Assembly (NCBI RefSeq): GCF_000718095.1
Contig: NZ_JOEI01000005.1
Coordinates: forward strand, 248,001 to 312,000
Length of the DNA: 64,000 nt
DNA from: Streptomyces scopuliridis RB72
GTDB taxonomy: Bacteria; Actinomycetota; Actinomycetes; Streptomycetales; Streptomycetaceae
Direction of reading: 5' to 3'
Shown here: positions 1 to 8,946 of the stretch, in pieces
Layout: every line of letters starts with the position of its first letter
Position numbering within the stretch: position 1 is the stretch's first letter
Made by a program: the position numbers and the translations under genes
The notes under the pieces: model-generated
Database searches by the model: none
What the model was told of the DNA's origin: nothing
The model's input: only the letters and a program-made list of their open reading frames with translations

Positions 1-896
1 TGGCGGTGCGGTACGCGGAGGCGCTGGAACACCGCGCCTTCGGCCTCGGCCCCGGCCCCTCCGCGACGCTGCGGGTGCAGCACCAGTTCTTCGAGAAGGC
101 CGTCTACAGCAAGGTCCGTGACGCGATGGGCGGCCGGGTACGGCACGCCATGTCGGGCGGTTCGGCGATGGACCGGCGGCTCGGGCTGTTCTTCGCGGGC
201 GCGGGCGTCACCGTCTACGAGGGGTACGGTCTCACCGAGTCCTGCGCGGCGGCCACCGCCAACCCGCCGGAGCGCACCCGCTACGGCACGGTCGGCCAGC
301 CGATCCCCGGCACCTCGGTGCATATCGCGGCGGACGGCGAGGTGTGGCTGAGCGGCGGCCAGATCTTCTCCGGCTATCTCAACGACCCCAAGGCCACCGA
401 CGCCGTACTGCACGACGGCTGGCTGGCCACCGGCGATCTCGGGGCGCTCGACGAGGACGGCTATCTGACCATCACCGGACGCAAGAAGGAAATACTGGTC
501 ACCTCCGGCGGCAAGAGCGTCTCGCCCGGCGCCCTGGAGGACCGGGTACGGGCGCATCCGCTGGTGTCGCAGTGCATCGTGGTCGGCAATGACCGGCCGT
601 ATATCGCGGCGCTGGTGACCGTGGACCGGGAGGCCGTCGACCACTGGCTGTCCCTCCAGGGGCGGCCACCGCTCAAACCCACCGATCTGGTGCGGGACAA
701 GGATCTGGAGATGGAGGTCCGGCGCGCGGTGGTGGCCGCGAACACGGCGGTGTCCCAGGCCGAGTCGATCCGTACGTTCCGGATCCTCGCCCATCCGTTC
801 AGCGAGGAACTGGGCCTGCTGACACCGTCGTTGAAGCTCAAGCGCAAGGCGATCGAGGCCGCCTACGCGATCGAGGTGGACGCGCTCTACCGTTGA
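1..896 (+). CDS. Long-chain acyl-CoA synthetase (FadD-like), C-terminal part; 5' end outside window
   Basis: The gene enters from the left edge; about 298 codons of its C-terminal half are present. The protein belongs to the ANL (AMP-binding) superfamily and should adenylate a fatty acid and pass it to CoA. Visible signatures are YEGYGLTES (AMP-binding core), the TGDLG motif with its ATP-ribose-binding Asp, and ITGRKKEIL, the hinge before the mobile C-terminal domain that carries the catalytic Lys region (GGKSVSP). The tail is typical of FadD-type membrane-associated long-chain enzymes rather than acetyl-CoA synthetases. Chain-length preference cannot be told from this fragment. Confidence 0.9.
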   Translation, partial: AVRYAEALEHRAFGLGPGPSATLRVQHQFFEKAVYSKVRDAMGGRVRHAMSGGSAMDRRLGLFFAGAGVTVYEGYGLTESCAAATANPPERTRYGTVGQPIPGTSVHIAADGEVWLSGGQIFSGYLNDPKATDAVLHDGWLATGDLGALDEDGYLTITGRKKEILVTSGGKSVSPGALEDRVRAHPLVSQCIVVGNDRPYIAALVTVDREAVDHWLSLQGRPPLKPTDLVRDKDLEMEVRRAVVAANTAVSQAESIRTFRILAHPFSEELGLLTPSLKLKRKAIEAAYAIEVDALYR

Positions 897-991
897 GGTG
901 CGCACTGACGTCCACGCCCGCGGGAATCCGCCCGCCGCCGTGATCGTTGTTCATCCGGAGAAGCAACCGACGACGTTAGGATCGACCGCTC

Positions 992-1822
992 GTGAGCAAG
1001 GTCCCCACCCTCACTCTCCACAACGGCATCGAGATGCCCCAGCTCGGCTTCGGCGTCTGGCAGGTCCCGGACGACGAGGCGACGCGGGCCGTCGGCACCG
1101 CCCTGGAGGCCGGCTACCGCAGCATCGACACCGCCGCCCTCTACCGCAACGAAGAGGGCACGGGCAGGGCCATCGCGGCCTCCGGGATCGCCCGTGAGGA
1201 ACTGTTCGTCACCACCAAGCTGTTGAACGGCGAGCAGGGCTACGACACGACACTGCGTGCCTTCGACACCTCGCTGGGGAAGCTCGGTCTGGAGTATGTC
1301 GACCTCTATCTGATCCACTGGCCGATGCCGGCCCGCGACACCTATGTCGACAGCTACAAGGCGTTCGAGAGGATCCTGGGCGAGGGCCGCGCCAAGGCCA
1401 TCGGCGTCTCGAACTTCCTTCCCGAGCACCTGGAGCGGCTGCTCGGCGAGACCTCCGTGGTCCCCGCCGTCAACCAGATCGAGCTGCACCCGCAGCTCCA
1501 GCAGTCCGCGTCCCGGGCGTTCCACGCGGAGCACTCCATCGCCACCGAGGCATGGTCGCCGCTCGGTCAGGGCAAGGGGCTGCTGGAGGTCCCGACGGTG
1601 GTCGCCATCGCGCGCAAGCACGACAGGACCCCGGCGCAGGTGGTGCTCCGCTGGCATCTCCAGCTGGGCAACGTGGTGATTCCCAAGTCCGTGACGCCGT
1701 CCCGGATCCAGGAGAACATCGACGTCTTCGGCTTCGAGCTGGACGCCGACGATCTGGCGGCGTTCGCCGCGCTGGACGAGGGCAGGCGCCTCGGTCCCGA
1801 CCCGGCGGAGCTCAACGGCTGA
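992..1822 (+). CDS. Aldo/keto reductase
   Basis: A 276-residue protein of the usual length for the NADPH-dependent aldo/keto reductase family, a cytosolic TIM barrel. The signature GYRSIDTAALYRNEEG carries the catalytic Asp and Tyr, GVSNF and the C-terminal VIPKSVTPSRIQEN cofactor-binding stretch follow in the right order, and LIHWPMP supplies the catalytic His. It resembles the 2,5-diketo-gluconate reductase branch. The start is GTG; a TAGGAT box (977-982) lies 9 nt upstream and there is no clear Shine-Dalgarno, so the transcript may be nearly leaderless. The physiological substrate cannot be told. A strong hairpin follows the gene. Confidence 0.93.
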   Translation: MSKVPTLTLHNGIEMPQLGFGVWQVPDDEATRAVGTALEAGYRSIDTAALYRNEEGTGRAIAASGIAREELFVTTKLLNGEQGYDTTLRAFDTSLGKLGLEYVDLYLIHWPMPARDTYVDSYKAFERILGEGRAKAIGVSNFLPEHLERLLGETSVVPAVNQIELHPQLQQSASRAFHAEHSIATEAWSPLGQGKGLLEVPTVVAIARKHDRTPAQVVLRWHLQLGNVVIPKSVTPSRIQENIDVFGFELDADDLAAFAALDEGRRLGPDPAELNG

Positions 1823-1836
1823 CCCCGAACACCGCG

Positions 1837-1866
1837 GCGCCGTCGGCCCGTTACGGCCGACGGCGC
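1837..1866. terminator. Bidirectional terminator hairpin
   Basis: Perfect 12-bp inverted repeat GCGCCGTCGGCC / GGCCGACGGCGC with a 6-nt loop. It lies between the convergent aldo/keto reductase and AraC genes, so it can serve both. There is no long U tract, as is usual for streptomycete terminators. Confidence 0.8.
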
Positions 1867-1882
1867 TGTCGGCCGGGCCGCG

Positions 1883-2833
1883 CTACGAGCCGACCGGCAG
1901 CGCGCCCGACCGGTACTCCTGCGGGCTGACGCCGCGTACCCGCTTGAAGGCCGCGCTCAGCGCGAACGAACCGCTGTAGCCGACCTTCCTGGCCACCGAC
2001 TCGACCGTCGCGTCCGTACCGCGCAGCAGATCCCCGGCGAGCGCGAGCCGCCAGCCGGTGAGATACGCCATCGGGGGCTCCCCGACCAGCTCGGTGAAGC
2101 GGCGGGCGAGCCCGGCCCGCGAGACACCGCACGCGATGGCGAGCGAGGCGACCGTCCAGGGCCGGGCCGGCTCGTTCTGAAGGAGCCGCAGGGCGTTGCC
2201 GACCGCCGGATCGGCCATGGCGCGGTACCACCCGGGGGCCGCCGCGCCGGGCCGGGCGAACCACGTCCTGAGCACGGCGATCAGCATCAGATCCAGCACC
2301 CGGTCGAGCACCACGCTCTGGCCCGGCTCGTCCCGGGAGATCTCGTCGTCGAGCACGGGCATCAGCGGGCAGTTCCAGGCATCGGCCGGCAGATGCAGGA
2401 GCGGCGGCAGCGCGTCCAGCAGCCGTCTGCTGACCTCGCCGTCCATCTGGTACGTACCGATGAGGACGGTCGTCCCGCCGTCCGGGGCGTTGCCCCAGGT
2501 CCGTACGCCCAGGTGCATGGACTGGGCGAGCGGCTCGCCCTCCAGGGTGCGGCAGACGCCGCCGGGGCCGATCAGCGCGCGCGGCGCGGTGCCGGGGCTG
2601 TCGGCGGTGAGGTACGGCTCCGGACCGCGGGCGATCGCGACATCCCCGGGGCGCAGCAGCACCGGATCACCGCCGCCGTCGGGGACGATCCATGCTTCAC
2701 CGCGGGTGACGCACATCAGACAGAGCGGGGCCCGGTCCTCGATCCTGACGGACCACGGCGGCTCCATCACCATGCGCAGCAGAAAGGCCCCGCGCGCCCG
2801 CGGTCCGTCGAGGAGTCCCGCCAGTACGTCCAT
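1883..2833 (-). CDS. AraC family transcriptional regulator with N-terminal cupin
   Basis: A 316-residue regulator. Residues 1-170 form a cupin-type sensing domain (MDVLAGLLDG... GEAWIVPDGG, PGDVAIARGP). Residues 210-310 hold two AraC helix-turn-helix units, seen in WTVASLAIACGVSRAGLARRF and in VESVARKVGYSGSFALSAAF. The longer in-frame start at 2953 was rejected because the ATG at 2833 is preceded by TACGCT with 7-nt spacing, a leaderless layout, and because family homology begins here. It lies 34 bp downstream of the pterin dehydratase gene on the same strand. Regulators of this architecture often control an adjacent oxidoreductase; the convergent aldo/keto reductase is a possible but unproven target. 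Confidence 0.92.
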   Translation of the reverse strand: MDVLAGLLDGPRARGAFLLRMVMEPPWSVRIEDRAPLCLMCVTRGEAWIVPDGGGDPVLLRPGDVAIARGPEPYLTADSPGTAPRALIGPGGVCRTLEGEPLAQSMHLGVRTWGNAPDGGTTVLIGTYQMDGEVSRRLLDALPPLLHLPADAWNCPLMPVLDDEISRDEPGQSVVLDRVLDLMLIAVLRTWFARPGAAAPGWYRAMADPAVGNALRLLQNEPARPWTVASLAIACGVSRAGLARRFTELVGEPPMAYLTGWRLALAGDLLRGTDATVESVARKVGYSGSFALSAAFKRVRGVSPQEYRSGALPVGS

Positions 2834-2846
2834 GGTCACCAGCGTA
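2834..2846 (-). promoter_or_regulatory. Leaderless -10 promoter element of the AraC gene
   Basis: TACGCT (complement of 2841-2846) sits exactly 7 nt before the ATG and no Shine-Dalgarno is present. Transcription would begin at or next to the A of the start codon. Confidence 0.6.
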
Positions 2847-2867
2847 AATGGACCCGCGATGACACTC

Positions 2868-3173
2868 TCAGGCGGCGCCGTGCACGGGGGCGAACGCCTC
2901 GACGCGCCGCGCCAGTTCGAAGTCCCGGACGGTGAGGGCGCCGCCCGCGTCATGGGTACTCACCGCGAGGGAGACGGTGTTGTAGCCCAGGGTCAGCGCG
3001 GAGTGGTGGTTCAACTCCTCCTGGGTCCGGGCGACATGCACGACCATCGCGGTCGCGGCGAAGTGCGTGCCCAGCCGGTAGGTACGGGTCAGCAGGCCGT
3101 TCTCCACGGACCAGCCGGGAAGCTCCCGCAGCCGGTCCTCGATCTCGTTCTGCGACAGCGGCTCGGTGGCCAT
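2868..3173 (-). CDS. 4a-hydroxytetrahydrobiopterin dehydratase (pterin-4a-carbinolamine dehydratase)
   Basis: A 101-residue protein matching the small PCD/DCoH family in length. It dehydrates the 4a-hydroxy pterin left by pterin-dependent aromatic hydroxylases so the cofactor can be recycled. The family motif E-x3-HH-S (EELNHHS) is followed by Tyr, the later STHD histidine and a C-terminal Asp in RDFELARRV. The start has a good Shine-Dalgarno, AAGGAG with 8-nt spacing. No pterin hydroxylase gene is nearby, so the partner enzyme must be elsewhere. Confidence 0.92.
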   Translation of the reverse strand: MATEPLSQNEIEDRLRELPGWSVENGLLTRTYRLGTHFAATAMVVHVARTQEELNHHSALTLGYNTVSLAVSTHDAGGALTVRDFELARRVEAFAPVHGAA

Positions 3174-3289
3174 GGCCGGGGCTCCTTACGGGAACGGGCA
3201 GCGACGCGGCCGACGATACGTCGTCTCTCCGCGCCGCCGGGGCCGCCGTGCCGCGCGCACCCCGTACGCCCCTTCCCGGACCGGTGCAT

Positions 3290-3301
3290 TACGGTCCTCG
3301 T
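3290..3301 (+). promoter_or_regulatory. Leaderless -10 element of the XRE regulator gene
   Basis: TACGGT at 3290-3295 ends 6 nt before the ATG at 3302, and there is no ribosome-binding site. This placement decides the start codon against the upstream in-frame ATG at 3248. Confidence 0.6.
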
Positions 3302-4174
3302 ATGGCAGCTCGCGGTATGACGGCTCAGGTCGCGTCGGCCGGATTCACGGCGGCTCGTGCCGCCGAGCCGGCCGTCGGTCCCCTGCTGCGCGACTGGCGC
3401 AAGCGGCGCCGGGTCAGCCAGCTGGAGCTGGCGATCCGGGCGGACTCGTCCGCCCGGCACATCAGCTTCATCGAGACGGGCCGGGCCCGCCCCAGCGAGG
3501 AGATGGTGCTGCGGCTCGCCGAGCGGCTCGATGTGCCGGTACGGGAGCGCAACACCCTGCTGCTGGCGGCGGGTTACGCGCCCCGGTTCACCGAGACGGC
3601 GCTGGACGACCCGGCCATGGACGCCGTACGCGAGGGCCTGGAACAGCTGCTCCGGGGGTACGAGCCGTATCCGGCGGTCGTCGTGGACGGGACGTACACC
3701 GTGGTGGCCGCCAATCGGGGCATCGCCATGCTGATGGAGGGGCTGCCCGCGAAGCTGCTCGCGCCGCCGCTCAACGCGATGCGGCTCACCCTCCATCCGG
3801 AGGGACTCGCTCCACGCATCCGCAATCTGCGGGAGTGGCGCGGGCATCTGCTCGACCAGATGGAGCGCCAGCTCGCGCTGGACCGCTCCCCTACGCTGCG
3901 CGCGGTGTACGAGGAGGTCGCGGCGTATCCGCTGCCGGAGTCCGGGGCGGAGGAGGAGAGGGCGGGTGGCGGGACAGGTGCGCTCCGTTCCGTCGCGGGG
4001 CCGAGCTTCGCGCTGCCGATGATCATCGAGCACGACGGTCGGGTGCTCTCCTTTCTCTCCTCCATCTCCACCTTCAACACCCCGATGGACGTGACCGTCG
4101 CCGAACTGGCGATCGAGACGTTCCTCCCGGCGGATCCGGCGACGGTCGCCTATCTGACCTCACGCGCCGCGTAA
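3302..4174 (+). CDS. XRE family regulator with MmyB-like ligand-binding domain
   Basis: A 290-residue protein. Residues 25-85 form a Cro/C1-type helix-turn-helix (RVSQLELAIRADSSARHISFIETGRARPS). The rest, from about residue 105 (LLRGYEPYPAVVVDG) to the end, matches the MmyB-like PAS-related ligand domain common in actinomycetes, ending in the usual IETFLPADPAT. These regulators typically control a neighbouring short-chain dehydrogenase; here the genes either side are a pterin dehydratase (divergent) and a beta-lactamase-like hydrolase (same strand). An Ala/Glu/Gly-rich insert near residues 213-225 is specific to this copy. Confidence 0.92.
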   Translation: MAARGMTAQVASAGFTAARAAEPAVGPLLRDWRKRRRVSQLELAIRADSSARHISFIETGRARPSEEMVLRLAERLDVPVRERNTLLLAAGYAPRFTETALDDPAMDAVREGLEQLLRGYEPYPAVVVDGTYTVVAANRGIAMLMEGLPAKLLAPPLNAMRLTLHPEGLAPRIRNLREWRGHLLDQMERQLALDRSPTLRAVYEEVAAYPLPESGAEEERAGGGTGALRSVAGPSFALPMIIEHDGRVLSFLSSISTFNTPMDVTVAELAIETFLPADPATVAYLTSRAA

Positions 4175-4260
4175 CGCACCGCGTCGGAGGGGCCCTGTCC
4201 GATGAGTTCGCGCGGCGGCGGGAGTCTTCCCTCTGACCGCACACTCGGGAAGGTGGACCG

Positions 4261-5412
4261 ATGACCACGCTGCGCAACACGCTGGAGACGTACGTCGGCA
4301 ACGGCTCGATGCCGGGAGCCGTGGGCCTGGTGGCCCACGGCGACGACCGGGTCGAGGTGGCGGCCGTCGGCTTCACCGATGTCGAGGGCACGTCCCCGAT
4401 GGCCAGGGACTCGATCTTCCGCATCGCCTCGATCACCAAGCCCGTGACGGCCGCGGCGGTCATGATGCTGGTGGATGACGGTCTGATCGCGCTGGACGAC
4501 CCGGTGGGGCCCTGGCTCCCGGAGCTGGGGTCACCGACGGTCGTCCGTACGCCGGCCGGTCCGGTCGATGACGTGGTCCCGGCGGCCCGGGCGATCACCG
4601 TGGCCGATCTGCTCACGTTCCGCGCCGGGTACGGGTTCCCGTCCGACTTCTCGCTGCCCGCGGTCGGGCTGCTGTTCAGCGAGTTGGGCCAGGGCGCGCC
4701 ACAGCCGCAGGGGGTGGCGGCGCCCGACGCGTGGATGGCGGCGCTGTCCCGTATTCCGATGCTGCACCAGCCGGGCGACGCCTGGCTGTACAACACCTGC
4801 TCCGACATCCTGGGCGTGCTGATCGCCCGGGTCGCGGGCCGTCCGCTGCCCGAGTTCCTGGCGGAGCGGCTGTTCGAACCGCTCTCCATGGCCGACACCG
4901 GATTCGAGGTACCGGCCGGCAAGCTCGACCGGTTCACCAGCTACTACGGGACCGGTCCGACGGGCGGCCCCGAGCTGATCGACGCCCCCGACGGCCAGTG
5001 GAGCAGCCCGCCGGCGTTCCCGTCCGGCGCCGGTGGGCTGGTCTCGACCGTCGACGACTGGTACGCCTTCGCCCGGATGCTGCTCGCCGAAGGGACGGCC
5101 GGCGGCCACCGGCTGCTGTCGCCCGCGTCGGTCCGGCGGATGACCACCGACCAGCTGACCCCGTCCCAGCGCGAGGCGAGTCCGCTGTTCCTGGAAGGCC
5201 AGGGGTGGGGTTTCGGCGGCTCGGTCGATGTCGCGGAGATCAATCCCTGGAATGTGCTGGGACGGTACGGCTGGGTCGGCGGTACGGGCACGGCGGCGTA
5301 TCTCGTCCCGTCCACCGGAGCGGTCTCGATCCTGCTCAGCCAGCTGGCGATGACCGGTCCGACCCCGCCGCCGCTGATGCGGGACTTCTGGCGGTACGCG
5401 GCCGGCGTCTGA
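4261..5412 (+). CDS. Serine hydrolase, beta-lactamase class C/esterase family
   Basis: A 383-residue member of the class C beta-lactamase-like group (EstB/D-aminopeptidase relatives). The nucleophile motif SxxK is SITK within RIASITKPVTAAAVMML near residue 60. The second Tyr motif is LYNTCSD near residue 180 and the third motif is GWVGGTG near residue 340, in place of KTG. No signal peptide is visible, so it is probably a cytosolic esterase or peptidase rather than a secreted lactamase. GGTGGACC-type sequence 7-12 bases before the ATG is a modest ribosome-binding site. Substrate unknown. Confidence 0.88.
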   Translation: MTTLRNTLETYVGNGSMPGAVGLVAHGDDRVEVAAVGFTDVEGTSPMARDSIFRIASITKPVTAAAVMMLVDDGLIALDDPVGPWLPELGSPTVVRTPAGPVDDVVPAARAITVADLLTFRAGYGFPSDFSLPAVGLLFSELGQGAPQPQGVAAPDAWMAALSRIPMLHQPGDAWLYNTCSDILGVLIARVAGRPLPEFLAERLFEPLSMADTGFEVPAGKLDRFTSYYGTGPTGGPELIDAPDGQWSSPPAFPSGAGGLVSTVDDWYAFARMLLAEGTAGGHRLLSPASVRRMTTDQLTPSQREASPLFLEGQGWGFGGSVDVAEINPWNVLGRYGWVGGTGTAAYLVPSTGAVSILLSQLAMTGPTPPPLMRDFWRYAAGV

Positions 5413-5449
5413 GCCCGCGCCGCCACCCTGGACGGGGCCTGCTCGGCGG

Positions 5450-6898
5450 TCACCAGACCGTCAGCAGCAGATGGTTGACGAGGAGAGCCAGGCCGGCCTG
5501 TGCCGCGAGCCAGCCTCGGTGGTCACGGGCGGGGAGCAGCGCGGCGGCGGCCGGCAGCCAGAGCGTGAACGGCAGCCAGATGCGCTCCGTCTCGGCCTTG
5601 CTCATCCCCGACAGATCCGCGACCAGCAGTGCCAGGAGCCCTGCGGCCACCAGCAGGGCGACGGTCCGGTCGGGGCTCCTGACGCCTCGGTCGGCGCCCC
5701 GGGCACCGCGGACGGCGGCCGGCAGGCGCCGGATCCCGGCGACGGCCGCGAGTCCCGCCGCGATCACCGCGCCGGCTCCATTGGCCCATAGCCAGTAGCC
5801 GTACGGGCGCTCCCTGGCCACGCCCTGGTAGTAGCGCTCCACCAGCAGTCCGTACGCCTCCCACCACCGGAACCCGGCCAGCAGGAAGGCCACCGCCACC
5901 ACCGCGAACCCCACGACGGCCGGCCCCACCACCGGCAGCGGCCGTGCCGTACGGGCGAGGACGAGCACCGCCACGGCCGGGACGACCATCAGCGTCAGCC
6001 CGTACGACAGATGGATCGTCACCCCGAACAGCAATCCGGAGCCGAGCGCCGCCGCCCAGGGCGCGCGGACGGTACGGGTGGCCGCGAGCGCCAGCAGGGC
6101 GAGCGCCCAGGCGGCGACGGCCGCGAAGTAGCCGTCGGCGGAGGCGCCGACCCATACGGCGCCCGGGGCGAGGACGAGGAAGGGGGCCGCCGCGCGTGCC
6201 GTGCTCCCGGCGCCCAGCGCGCGCAGTGTGACGAGGACGGCGGCGGCCGTCGAGGCGCCGGTGATCACACAGAACGCGCCGGCCCACGCGCCGCCGCCGA
6301 GCCCGATCCGGTCGAGTCCGACGAAGGTCAGGACGGCGCCCGGCGGATGGCCCGCGATATGGGTCGGCCAGTTGTCCGGCGGGCCGATCAGGATGTGCCG
6401 GGTGAAGCCGCGCAGGGTGGCGGGGATGTCGTCGAACCGGTCGACTCCGCTCAGATACTCGTGCCGGGTGGTCAGCCGGCCGGCCACCCCGCGCTGCCAG
6501 CCGTCCACCAGCGCCAGCGACCAGGTCCAGGCCAGCGCGGCGGCCCAGCTCACCCAGGTCAGCCGGCGCCAGGACAGCCGGGCGGCGAGGGGCGGGCCGT
6601 ACGCGATCACCGCGACGGCGGTCAGCAGCGCCGGGAGCGTGCCGGGGCCGACGTGCGGCATCCACTGGGCCAGCAGGGGCGGCCAGTTGACGTGGAGGGT
6701 CCCGTCGTAGTGCTCGATCAGGGTGCCGGCCACGGCGGCGACGGCGAAGAGCAGCGCGCCCGCGCCCGCCGCCATCAGGTCGAGGCGACGGCCGGAGCGC
6801 CCCGCGGGCGCGGCCGGGGTGGCCGTGGCTTCCGTGGCTTCCGTGGCCGACGTTTCCGCGAGTTCGGAGCCCGCGCCGGGGCGGGGTAGCAGGGTCAC
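5450..6898 (-). CDS. Polytopic membrane protein, possible glycosyltransferase-like
   Basis: A 482-residue integral membrane protein with about 11-12 hydrophobic segments beginning near residue 45 (LDLMAAGAGALLFAVAAVAG). An extramembrane stretch with GWQRGVAGRLTTRHEYLSG and GPPDNWPTHIAGHPPGAV recalls the loops of polyprenyl-phosphate-dependent sugar transferases, but I do not see a certain GT-C catalytic motif, so I leave the function open. The GTG at 6898 is preferred over the GTG at 6955 because TAACGT (complement of 6906-6911) lies 7 nt before it in a leaderless arrangement. The gene is divergent from the molybdenum oxidoreductase pair. Confidence 0.75.
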   Translation of the reverse strand: MTLLPRPGAGSELAETSATEATEATATPAAPAGRSGRRLDLMAAGAGALLFAVAAVAGTLIEHYDGTLHVNWPPLLAQWMPHVGPGTLPALLTAVAVIAYGPPLAARLSWRRLTWVSWAAALAWTWSLALVDGWQRGVAGRLTTRHEYLSGVDRFDDIPATLRGFTRHILIGPPDNWPTHIAGHPPGAVLTFVGLDRIGLGGGAWAGAFCVITGASTAAAVLVTLRALGAGSTARAAAPFLVLAPGAVWVGASADGYFAAVAAWALALLALAATRTVRAPWAAALGSGLLFGVTIHLSYGLTLMVVPAVAVLVLARTARPLPVVGPAVVGFAVVAVAFLLAGFRWWEAYGLLVERYYQGVARERPYGYWLWANGAGAVIAAGLAAVAGIRRLPAAVRGARGADRGVRSPDRTVALLVAAGLLALLVADLSGMSKAETERIWLPFTLWLPAAAALLPARDHRGWLAAQAGLALLVNHLLLTVW

Positions 6899-6911
6899 GC
6901 CCGTCACGTTA
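6899..6911 (-). promoter_or_regulatory. Leaderless -10 element of the 5450-6898 membrane gene
   Basis: TAACGT on the minus strand, spaced 7 nt from the GTG start, with no Shine-Dalgarno. Confidence 0.55.
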
Positions 6912-7046
6912 GGCGCGCGGTCCCCCGTACCGGGGCGAGCGACAGGCCGCGTCACCGAACCGTCAGATCTCCCGCCGTCCGGGGGGCGATGACCGACGTC
7001 AGGGTTTGGTCATGAGTCGAAACCGCGTCCGGCGCCTTCCGCGCCC

Positions 7047-7059
7047 TACGGTCGCCGGT
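7047..7059 (+). promoter_or_regulatory. Leaderless -10 element of the molybdenum oxidoreductase gene
   Basis: TACGGT at 7047-7052 followed by 7 nt and ATG at 7060. Supports the 7060 start over the in-frame start at 7006. Confidence 0.6.
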
Positions 7060-8337
7060 ATGAAAGTCCCCACCCGCCTCACCCCGCCGTGGCGCAGCCC
7101 GCTGCGTGGGCCCTGGCTGACCTCCGTCTTCGCCGTGGTGCTGCTGATCGGCATTCCCATCCTCTTTCTGACGGGGCTGGTGTCCTATCTCGCGTACAAC
7201 CCCGATCTGTCCCCGGTCAATGACAAGACTCCGGAAAAGGGACTGCTCGGCTTCTATCTCTTCGCCTGGCCGACCGACCCCTACTGGCTCTACCGCGTCA
7301 CGCAGGGCGTGCATGTGACGCTCGGGATCGTGCTCGTACCGGTGCTGCTCGCGAAGCTGTGGTCGGTCGCGCCGAAGCTGTTCGTGATGCCGCCGGTGCG
7401 CTCGCCCGGCCACGCGCTGGACCGGCTGTCGCTGCTGTTCCTCGTCGGGGGCGGGCTGTTCGAGTTCGCGACCGGCGTGCTCAACGTCCAGTTGGAGTAC
7501 ATCTTCCCGGGCTCGTTCTATCCACTGCACTTCTACGGGGCGTGGGTGTTCATCGGGGCGTTCGTCGCCCATGCCGCCCTGCGGCTGCCGCGTACGGTGC
7601 GGGCGCTGCGCGGCCGGGACCTCCGCGCCGAGCTGCGGACTCCGGTGGCGCGGACCGTACCCGAGCCGCTGGACGAGACCGGTCTGGTCTCCCGCGATCC
7701 GGCGCCGCCCACCCTCTCGCGGCGCGGCGCGCTCGGGATGGTGGGGCTGGGCTCGCTGGCGCTGCTCGTGGTGACGGCCGGTCAGAGCATCGGTGGCTCG
7801 CTGCGCGGTACGGCGCTGCTCGCCCCGCACGGCCGCGAACCCGGTTCTGGTCCGAACGGCTTCCAGATCAACAAGGGGGTGACGGCGGTGGGGATCCGGG
7901 CGCGGGACATCGGTCCCGGCTGGCGGCTGACGGTACGGGGCGGTGGCAGGGAGACCGTACTGACCCGGGCCGAGCTGGAACGGCTGCCCCGGCACGTCTC
8001 CGCGCTGCCGATCGCCTGTGTGGAGGGCTGGTCCACCTCCGACCAGCACTGGGAGGGGGTCCGGCTGACCGATCTCGGCGCCCTGGTGGGGATGGGGGAC
8101 GCGCCGCCGAGCGTGTTCGTGGAGTCGGTGCAGTCGCACGGCTCCTTCCGCTCGGTGGCGCTGCGGGACAATCAGGTACGCGATCCGCGCTCGCTGCTGG
8201 CCCTCCGGGTCAACGGCGCCGAGCTGTCGGCGGATCACGGCTATCCGGCGCGGATCATCGTGCCGGGCGCGCCGGGTGTGATGAACACCAAGTGGGTCCG
8301 GCGGCTGAGCTTCGGGGAGTCGTCATGGCCCGTATGA
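7060..8337 (+). CDS. Membrane-anchored molybdopterin oxidoreductase with cytochrome b561-like N-terminus
   Basis: A 425-residue two-part protein. Residues 18-190 carry four or five membrane helices with histidines in helix positions (GVHVTLG, HFYGAWVFIGAFVAHA), which could bind heme as in YedZ or b561 proteins. After one more helix near residue 225 comes a sulfite-oxidase-fold molybdopterin domain, with the presumed Mo-ligand Cys in ALPIACVEGWS and the family ending DHGYPARIIVPGAPGVMNTKWV. It therefore resembles an MsrP catalytic subunit and its heme anchor fused in one chain. The substrate domain should face outside the cell. It overlaps the next gene by 13 bp, indicating translational coupling. 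Confidence 0.87.
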   Translation: MKVPTRLTPPWRSPLRGPWLTSVFAVVLLIGIPILFLTGLVSYLAYNPDLSPVNDKTPEKGLLGFYLFAWPTDPYWLYRVTQGVHVTLGIVLVPVLLAKLWSVAPKLFVMPPVRSPGHALDRLSLLFLVGGGLFEFATGVLNVQLEYIFPGSFYPLHFYGAWVFIGAFVAHAALRLPRTVRALRGRDLRAELRTPVARTVPEPLDETGLVSRDPAPPTLSRRGALGMVGLGSLALLVVTAGQSIGGSLRGTALLAPHGREPGSGPNGFQINKGVTAVGIRARDIGPGWRLTVRGGGRETVLTRAELERLPRHVSALPIACVEGWSTSDQHWEGVRLTDLGALVGMGDAPPSVFVESVQSHGSFRSVALRDNQVRDPRSLLALRVNGAELSADHGYPARIIVPGAPGVMNTKWVRRLSFGESSWPV

Positions 8338-8903
8338 GAAGGCCGCGGCCGAACTGGCGGGAGCTGCGCCGTCATCTGGACGTACGTCGGCGCTTCCGCC
8401 GGCTGTACGGGGAGTCGCCGGGCCAACTCCTCATTCTGCTGGCCTCGTTCGCGCTCTGCGGATACGCCGGGATCCGGCTGCTGGCGGGCGACTGGCCGCT
8501 GATCCTGCTCTGGTTCGTGGGTGCGGCGGTGCTGCACGATCTCGTGCTGGTGCCGCTGTACACGCTCGGCGACCGGGCCGTCGGGGCCGCCCTGGCACGG
8601 CGTCGGCGGCCGGTGCCGCGCGCGGGCGTCAACTACGTACGCGTTCCGGCCTTTCTGTCGTCGCTGTTGCTGCTGGTGTACTGGCCGCTGGTGCTGCGGA
8701 CCCCGGAGCCGTACGAGCCGGCCACCCGGCTCGATATCGATGTCTTCCTGGGTCGTTGGCTGCTGATCACCGCCGCGCTGTTCGCGCTCTCCGCGTGCTG
8801 GCTGCTGGTGCGGAGCTGGCCAAATCTGTGGTCCCGCCGCCCGAGAGCGCCCTGGCGGCGGCTGTGGCCCGGCCGCTCCTCGGGCCGGTTGTCAGACCCA
8901 TGA
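8325..8903 (+). CDS. Small polytopic membrane protein, partner of the molybdenum oxidoreductase
   Basis: A 192-residue protein with four predicted membrane helices (LLILLASFALCGYAGIRLL, LILLWFVGAAVLHDLVLVPL, FLSSLLLLVYWPLVLR, LLITAALFALSACWLL) between basic ends. I do not recognise a named family. The start codon lies inside the end of the oxidoreductase gene, so the two proteins are probably made together; a role in assembly or electron transfer for that enzyme is inference from position only. Confidence 0.8.
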   Translation: MARMRRPRPNWRELRRHLDVRRRFRRLYGESPGQLLILLASFALCGYAGIRLLAGDWPLILLWFVGAAVLHDLVLVPLYTLGDRAVGAALARRRRPVPRAGVNYVRVPAFLSSLLLLVYWPLVLRTPEPYEPATRLDIDVFLGRWLLITAALFALSACWLLVRSWPNLWSRRPRAPWRRLWPGRSSGRLSDP

Positions 8904-8946
8904 CCCAGACTTGAGGGTCCGACAGATCCATTGAGAGGAAGCCGGG

